A DNA stretch of 64,000 nt, from positions 44,493,003-44,557,002 of the forward strand of contig CM055106.1 in NCBI GenBank assembly GCA_029204225.1. Direction: 5' to 3'. Shown piece by piece: positions 59,185-64,000 of the stretch. The notes below the pieces were generated by a model, which was given only the letters and a program-made list of their open reading frames with translations, was not told where the DNA came from and made no database searches. The stretch is from Diphasiastrum complanatum. Its lineage: Eukaryota; Streptophyta; Lycopodiopsida; Lycopodiales; Lycopodiaceae. Position numbers and translations under genes: made by a program. Within the stretch, counting starts at the first letter, position 1. The number at the start of each line of letters is the position of its first letter.

Positions 59185-60265
59185 TCTCCGGATTGGAGTA
59201 TGGAACTGTGATGGTTTACACTCATCCTCCATTGCTGGCGACTTGATCGATTTCATCACTGACAGGGATTTGCTGCTCTTTATGGATACTCATGAGAGTC
59301 AGGAGAGAGGAATACCTATTTTTCCAGGATACGGATGGGATTCCGTGTACAGACTTGAGACTAGATCAGCTAGCGGTCGTGGATCCGGAGGTGTTGCATG
59401 TTTATACAGAGAGTCTCTTCATCCGAGCATTGAGTTCATCAGACACGACGAGCATGCACGGTATATATGGATTCATATTTCTGGGCAGGATATTGGGTTG
59501 GACAGGGACCTCTTTGTGGCGGCCTGTTAATTTCCTCCAGAGTCTTCGTCGTTTGCTGAGGGCACAGGTTCACCCTACCTTGATTTATTGCCTGATATTA
59601 TCAGATTCGCAAAGCGGGGGCATATTCTCCTCACTGGAGATTTTAATGCCCGAACCTCTTCATGACAGTCAGAGTTCTATGACATCACCGACCAGCTCTG
59701 CGTTCATGCCCTTGACAGCGATGATATGGGAGTTACCAAGATTTCAGAGGACAGCTTGGGACCTACTACCCCTTACGATGAGCATTTATTGCAGTTTGGA
59801 GAGGCCCATGAGTTAGCCATTTACAATGGCCTAACTTGTTGGCCAAAATCTGGCAGTTATACTTGTCACCCTCACAGTGGTGGACATAGTGTTGTGGATT
59901 ATCTCATGGGATCACCATCTTCCATACCTCTCATATCTGATTTTCATATATCTCCCACCACTCTCTCTGATCATTCCTTTCTCTCCTTCGCTATCGGCCG
60001 GCTTCCACCTCCCCAGCCATCCTCACACCCCCTGCTTACACGGGCACCCAAGTATACATTCAGTTCTCTCTTTACACCAGTTTACCAGGAGTTCCTAACC
60101 TCATTGCTCCATTCCTTCCCTCGCGATAGTACAGTCGAGACTCAAGCTGCCTTTCTTAGCACTTCTCTTCATACCGCTGCTTCCCTTGCTTTTCCATCTA
60201 AACCCCATAAAAGCAGGCATCCCATTTCCTCCTTGAGTCATTTGGTATCTCCATTACAGAGCCCC
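59185..60265 (+). pseudogene. LINE ORF2 endonuclease (APE type)
   Basis: One frame carries RIGVWNCDGL, FMDTHESQERGIPIFPGYGW, SGRGSGGVACLYRESL, ILLTGDFNART (conserved GDFN), SGGHSVVDYLMGS and LSDHSFLSF (conserved SDH), which are the key blocks of apurinic-endonuclease-like nucleases that nick the target. It is broken by TAA at 59527-59529 and a TGA near 59663. No RT follows; the sequence switches frame near 60270 into the C-terminal part. Confidence 0.85.
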
Positions 60266-60276
60266 CCTCAGGTACT

Positions 60277-61041
60277 CATCAGTATATCAAGCGCATCTTA
60301 TATCGGGCATATCTCGACCGTACTTGGGGGCGACAGCTTGGGGTAAAACCCGGCTACTACTGGACTCATTTTATTGAGCTTGACATAGCAGGGGTCCCGG
60401 TCTTACCGCATTATTTGGACTCGAGACTATCACATTGCCTCAGATTTACATTGGGACAGCTCCGTGTATCATCACATCAGTTGGCTATTGAGACTGGTAG
60501 ATTCCAGGGTACCCCGAGAGAGGAGCGGATTTGCCAGTTATGCTCTTTAGAGGAGGTGGAGTCAGAGGAGCACTTTATCTTTAGGTGTCCGGTATATTAC
60601 GAGGTCAGAGGGAGATACCACTGTTTGTTCCGAGACACACCTGTCACCTTACGATCGCTCATAGCTTATGAGGATTCCCGATGCGCGACACTCATGATAC
60701 GAGAGATGTTTATACTACGACAGGATTTGTATCAGACAGCCCAGCCGAGTCAGGTTTCTCAGCCTCAGATCACTTCTTTCTTCTCCAGGAGGAGAGGACG
60801 TTTTGATGACAGTGACGATGATGATGATGACCTACTTGCCCACAGAGACCAGAGACAGCGTCCCACACATACCCATGTTGCAGCACGAGCTACTCGACCT
60901 ATCACGAGGAGACCTCTTCATCCTCTCAGACGACGTCAGAGACCACCAGTGGCCCTTCATGCCACAGGCCGTATTACATCCTTCTATATCATCAGCACCA
61001 GCAGGACAGGACTAGATGATAGCATCATATCTCACTCATGA
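60277..61041 (+). CDS. LINE ORF2 C-terminal part (Cys/His domain)
   Basis: An open frame running from HQYIKRILYRAYLDRTWG to a stop at 61041, in a different frame from the endonuclease. CQLCSLEEVESEEHFIFRCP forms a CCHC-type motif like the zf-RVT domain of plant LINEs. SHCLRFTLGQLRVSSHQLAI precedes it. An acidic DDSDDDDDD tract and an Arg-rich tail follow. It has no catalytic core and is not a host gene. Confidence 0.7.
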   Translation, partial: HQYIKRILYRAYLDRTWGRQLGVKPGYYWTHFIELDIAGVPVLPHYLDSRLSHCLRFTLGQLRVSSHQLAIETGRFQGTPREERICQLCSLEEVESEEHFIFRCPVYYEVRGRYHCLFRDTPVTLRSLIAYEDSRCATLMIREMFILRQDLYQTAQPSQVSQPQITSFFSRRRGRFDDSDDDDDDLLAHRDQRQRPTHTHVAARATRPITRRPLHPLRRRQRPPVALHATGRITSFYIISTSRTGLDDSIISHS

Positions 61042-61231
61042 CTGTTAGCAGTATACATGCTCCCACATGTTTCTAATAGCATCACATCTATTTCAGTTTA
61101 TAGCTTTAGCTCTAGATTGCTACTTTTGTTACTGTTTTGGAGACGTTTCATACGCTCCTATGATTACCACATACTTGACATGTAAATTTACTAGTCTTAT
61201 ATGCCTTTTGATGGAAAAGACATTAATAAAG

Positions 61232-61266
61232 CTTTCTTTCTTTCTTTCTTTCTCTCTCTCTCTCTC
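61232..61266 (+). repeat. (CTTT)n(CT)n microsatellite at the LINE 3' end
   Basis: CTTTCTTTCTTTCTTT followed by CT repeats, directly after AATAAAG of the LINE 3' UTR. Confidence 0.95.
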
Positions 61267-61929
61267 CCATTATCCTCATCAATCCTTCCTAATCTTGTAA
61301 TGTATTCAATGGCATAGCGCCCCCCCCCCCCATTTCCACCTCAAAGGTGGTGGGGGATTGAAGATGGACCTTCTCAAAAAGTAGTGACACCAACACCACC
61401 CACTATTTGTCACAAGCCATACCTATGTGAGCATCCTTTTTTGAGATTTCCAATGGCATAGGAGTGCAAATGCAAAACAAAGAATCCAATCTTGCATTTA
61501 CCTTTCAAGAAAAAAAATTCGATTGATAAATATGTATGATAAAGATAGGAAAAATATGGGATCATTAGTCTCCTCATTGCAATTGCTTGTTCACATTACT
61601 AAAACTATGACATTGATGGTTCAAAACTATCTTTCATTACATAACGTTTTCCATATATATGCCTTGTAAGCCACAATCTCTCGTAGTTTGGACATGCATG
61701 ACAAAATCAATGTTATATTTTAAGGCTTGAAACCTTATTCTAATGGAACCTTACTTTCTAGTCATTGCTTTCCATTGGCTTTTGATACAAAGTACAGCCA
61801 AGAGATTTGATTATTCAAAACTCAAATGATCCAACAACAACAACAAAAACACTTCCACTTTTGAATAAATAATCTAATCTTTACATAACCAAATAATTCT
61901 ACGAAAGATATAGTAAGACATTCTAGACT
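61267..61929. other. 3' flank of the reductase gene
   Basis: Contains a 12-base C run (61320-61331). No gene recognised. Confidence 0.5.
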
Positions 61930-62115
61930 TTATTTGGTTTGAAAAATATTTTGGACCATTGATTTCGGTGATTGAGCAGCTGCATACTCAAGTTGAGATA
62001 TTTCATCAGTTGAGAGGCGCCATCCAAGTGCACCAATATTGTCTTTGACTTGATTGATGTTCTTCACACCTGGTATTGGAATAACACCTTTGCATAAACA
62101 CCAATTCAATGCTAC
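61930..62115 (-). CDS. Aldo-keto reductase, terminal exon only
   Basis: Encodes the last 61 residues of an NADPH-dependent aldo-keto reductase. The exon begins after a clear acceptor (TTTTGCAG) with VALNWCLCKGVIPIPGVKN and continues QVKDNIGALGWRLSTDEISQ. These are the final TIM-barrel strand and helix, including the IPIPG(V/A)KN segment that binds the adenosine phosphate of NADPH. The Trp-rich GALGW block resembles the plastid reductase family of Arabidopsis At1g06690. Stop is TAA at 61930-61932. No earlier exon is recognisable up to the window edge, so the last intron is at least 1.9 kb or the copy is a fragment. The substrate is unknown. Confidence 0.8.
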   Translation of the reverse strand, partial: VALNWCLCKGVIPIPGVKNINQVKDNIGALGWRLSTDEISQLEYAAAQSPKSMVQNIFQTK

Positions 62116-64000
62116 CTGCAAAACATATGGAAATCATGGTTGCATATAGATGTATTTTTGCTAAACATGATATAGTACGTAGATATTATAATAAGAACTA
62201 TACCAAACTATTAACTTAAAAGTTTAGCTTTCATACTATGTTTACATGTTTAAGTTACTGAATATATCATCGAAATTCAACATATTATGCACACTTAAGA
62301 AAAAGTGGTGAAACCAAACTCAAGCATTCTAGTGTAAAATGTTTTAAAGCAAGCAATCTAAAAAATACACTTGTATTGCCCAAGGTGCGAAGAATGAGAG
62401 AATTGAGAAAAAAAATTAGTGGTGTTGTACATCCAAAATAATGGAGATTATCTAAGGACTTATATCACCTTACTATAGGAAAAAGAGAAATGTTAAAACT
62501 AATTAAACAAGGGGAGCAATTCCACCAAATATTAGGCATCATATCTTCAAATGATTTAGAGCCAAGCACTTATACATAAGGTTCCCATCTAGTCATGGCA
62601 TACCAAAAGACAACATTATACGAATATACCATGCCAATAAATGAAACGTTGAAGTGCCAAAATTTGTGAAGCAAAGAGGTGGGACTCAATTGAAATTCTA
62701 CAAATTATGTTTGTCTTTCAAACATGAACAAATTGCATTGAACTCCTTGGATAAGCATCTAATGACTACAATAAATCAACTCTTAGAGCAAATTACCACA
62801 ACAATAGATGAGGGTGGTCACATCAGATAATAACAAACTCATATGTAAGATGTATCCAGGTAATTACATGATAATGTAAAACGTTTATGAAGGTATTTTG
62901 CAAAAACTAGTTTATTCGTGCAATATGTAGATTGAGAATAATTTGAGAGAGATTTCTACCCTAAATCAAACAACCTAGGGTCGTGTAATAAACGCTTATC
63001 CAAGTTAAAATATTTGAGGGAATAAGTTGTCTTAGCGATTAATAATGAATACTTTGGAGAAAATAATTGGATTATGAAGTGTTCTACACATTGACTTCAA
63101 CAGATAATCAAATTACATGATCAAATTTGAAGCAAAGAATGAGAAAGAGGGAAAAGGGAAAAAAAAAAGAATAATTATACCATAAGATTGTTCAAAACAA
63201 CAACTAAAAGACCTAATCGTTATGTAGAGGTGTCATTAGGCAAGCAAATTGTGTACTAGTTTTTGTTACAAACCCAAAATTGAACTTTTATTTACCATGT
63301 TATGTGTGCACCTAAGCAGAATAAAACTCGAGAACTCTTTTTAGCTATTTGAAAGGACAAGTAGATGTTTTCAATCAGGATGGCAAGGTTTTTTAAAAGG
63401 ATTGCAAAAATAGCTGAAAAATGAAGGTACATAGGGCCTACTGATACTCAATTGAGGAACACTAAAATGAGATTCCACAATCAAGAGAGGCGGGACTTTT
63501 GAAGGGAAAATAGTGCACCCCACTCTACATAATAAGTCAATAAAAGTAGGGCTATACATGAATAAAACACTGCATGGCTGAAAATACAAATGTCCACTAA
63601 GTAAATAAGACCTGCAATCCATGTCATATATAGGCAAAGTAGAAAAGGACCCATTATTAGCAAAAAAAAAAGGCATCAAGGAGGAATGCAATAGGAACAT
63701 GTATATGAGCAAGAGCACCTTGAGAGGAAATAGTAGTTGCTTATAAGTCAAATTTTGATCACCATCGTCGACATGTGAAGTTTTCTACTTTATTATAGAC
63801 CGTTCCTTATTCTTGAGTGACATAGCCTTATTACATATTGCCTTGAGCTACCTCCTAGCCAAAAAATTTCAAATAATATAAAAAATTATAAATTGTGCAT
63901 TCCAAAAAACCCTAACCCTAATATCCAAAGTGCATTCTAAAACACATTCCAAAAGTTCCTTAACAACTACATAATATATCAATAGATGTAGCAAAACACA
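62116..64000 (-). other. Probable intron / upstream part of the reductase gene
   Basis: AT-rich with no recognisable reductase exon on the minus strand. An open frame at 63371-63751 is unrecognised. A short telomere-like AACCCTAACCCTAAT lies at 63908-63922. Confidence 0.4.

Noticed and set aside
60277-61041. The acidic/Arg-rich 200-residue frame as a host zinc-finger gene
   Set aside because: A diverged copy of the same sequence occurs at 56615-57150 downstream of a LINE RT, so it is the LINE ORF2 C-terminus.

Overview
This is a nuclear window from a land plant, dominated by retroelements. Three genes look like host genes. (1) An intact, uninterrupted cis-prenyltransferase (dehydrodolichyl diphosphate synthase) gene lies at 11434-12273 (+). 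(2) A four-exon bHLH transcription factor of the group IVa / NAI1-bHLH25 type lies at 32833-34609 (-). (3) The terminal exon of an aldo-keto reductase lies at 61930-62115 (-); its upstream exons are not recognisable in the remaining 1.9 kb. Plant origin follows from the plant-type bHLH and reductase, the initiator-tRNA primer sites (TGGTATCAGAGC) of the LTR elements, and plant Copia and Gypsy lineages. Sparse genes, long introns, very long (TC)n and (GT)n arrays and a Penelope-like reverse transcriptase would suit a seedless vascular plant such as a fern or lycophyte. That last step is inference.

Layout. 1-6.9 kb: a decayed minus-strand Gypsy element (gag on the right, protease on the left) split by a young, complete-ended Copia element (727-5806) with an exact TGAGC target duplication. 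7-11.2 kb: non-coding DNA, a (TC)n array, one copy of a dispersed repeat, and a cluster of short tandem duplications leading to the prenyltransferase promoter (G-box, TATA, telomere-like repeats). 12.3-15.6 kb: unannotated DNA and a decayed Gypsy pol. 15.65-25.25 kb: an old Copia element whose 3' LTR was split by a 5.4-kb coding-free LTR element (LARD type) with unusual AG...CT ends. 26-30.5 kb: the second dispersed-repeat copy and a decayed Gypsy element ending in a polypurine tract and an LTR. 30.7-31.7 kb: a head-to-tail array of Helitron-like units. 32.8-36.4 kb: the bHLH gene and its probable leader/promoter. 36.5-44.7 kb: AT-rich DNA with degenerate tandem repeats and a LINE tail. 44.76-50.3 kb: a Penelope-like reverse-transcriptase element flanked by direct repeats. 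50.4-53.4 kb: a hAT transposase scrap and an internally deleted Copia element. 54.9-55.3 kb: a minisatellite whose units each carry a TATA-like box. 55.7-61.3 kb: two LINE copies of one family, each bordered by (TC)-type microsatellite. 61.9-64 kb: the reductase exon and upstream sequence.

The host genes are unrelated in pathway: polyisoprenoid/dolichol synthesis, transcription, and a carbonyl reductase. The most unusual items are the Penelope-like element with its uncharacterised N-terminal region, the LINE pair embedded in (TC)n, the AG...CT-ended LARD, the Helitron-like tandem array, and dense CACGTG/CACATG palindromes in two different Copia LTRs. All coordinates were read by eye. No database search was possible, so family assignments rest on recognised motifs.
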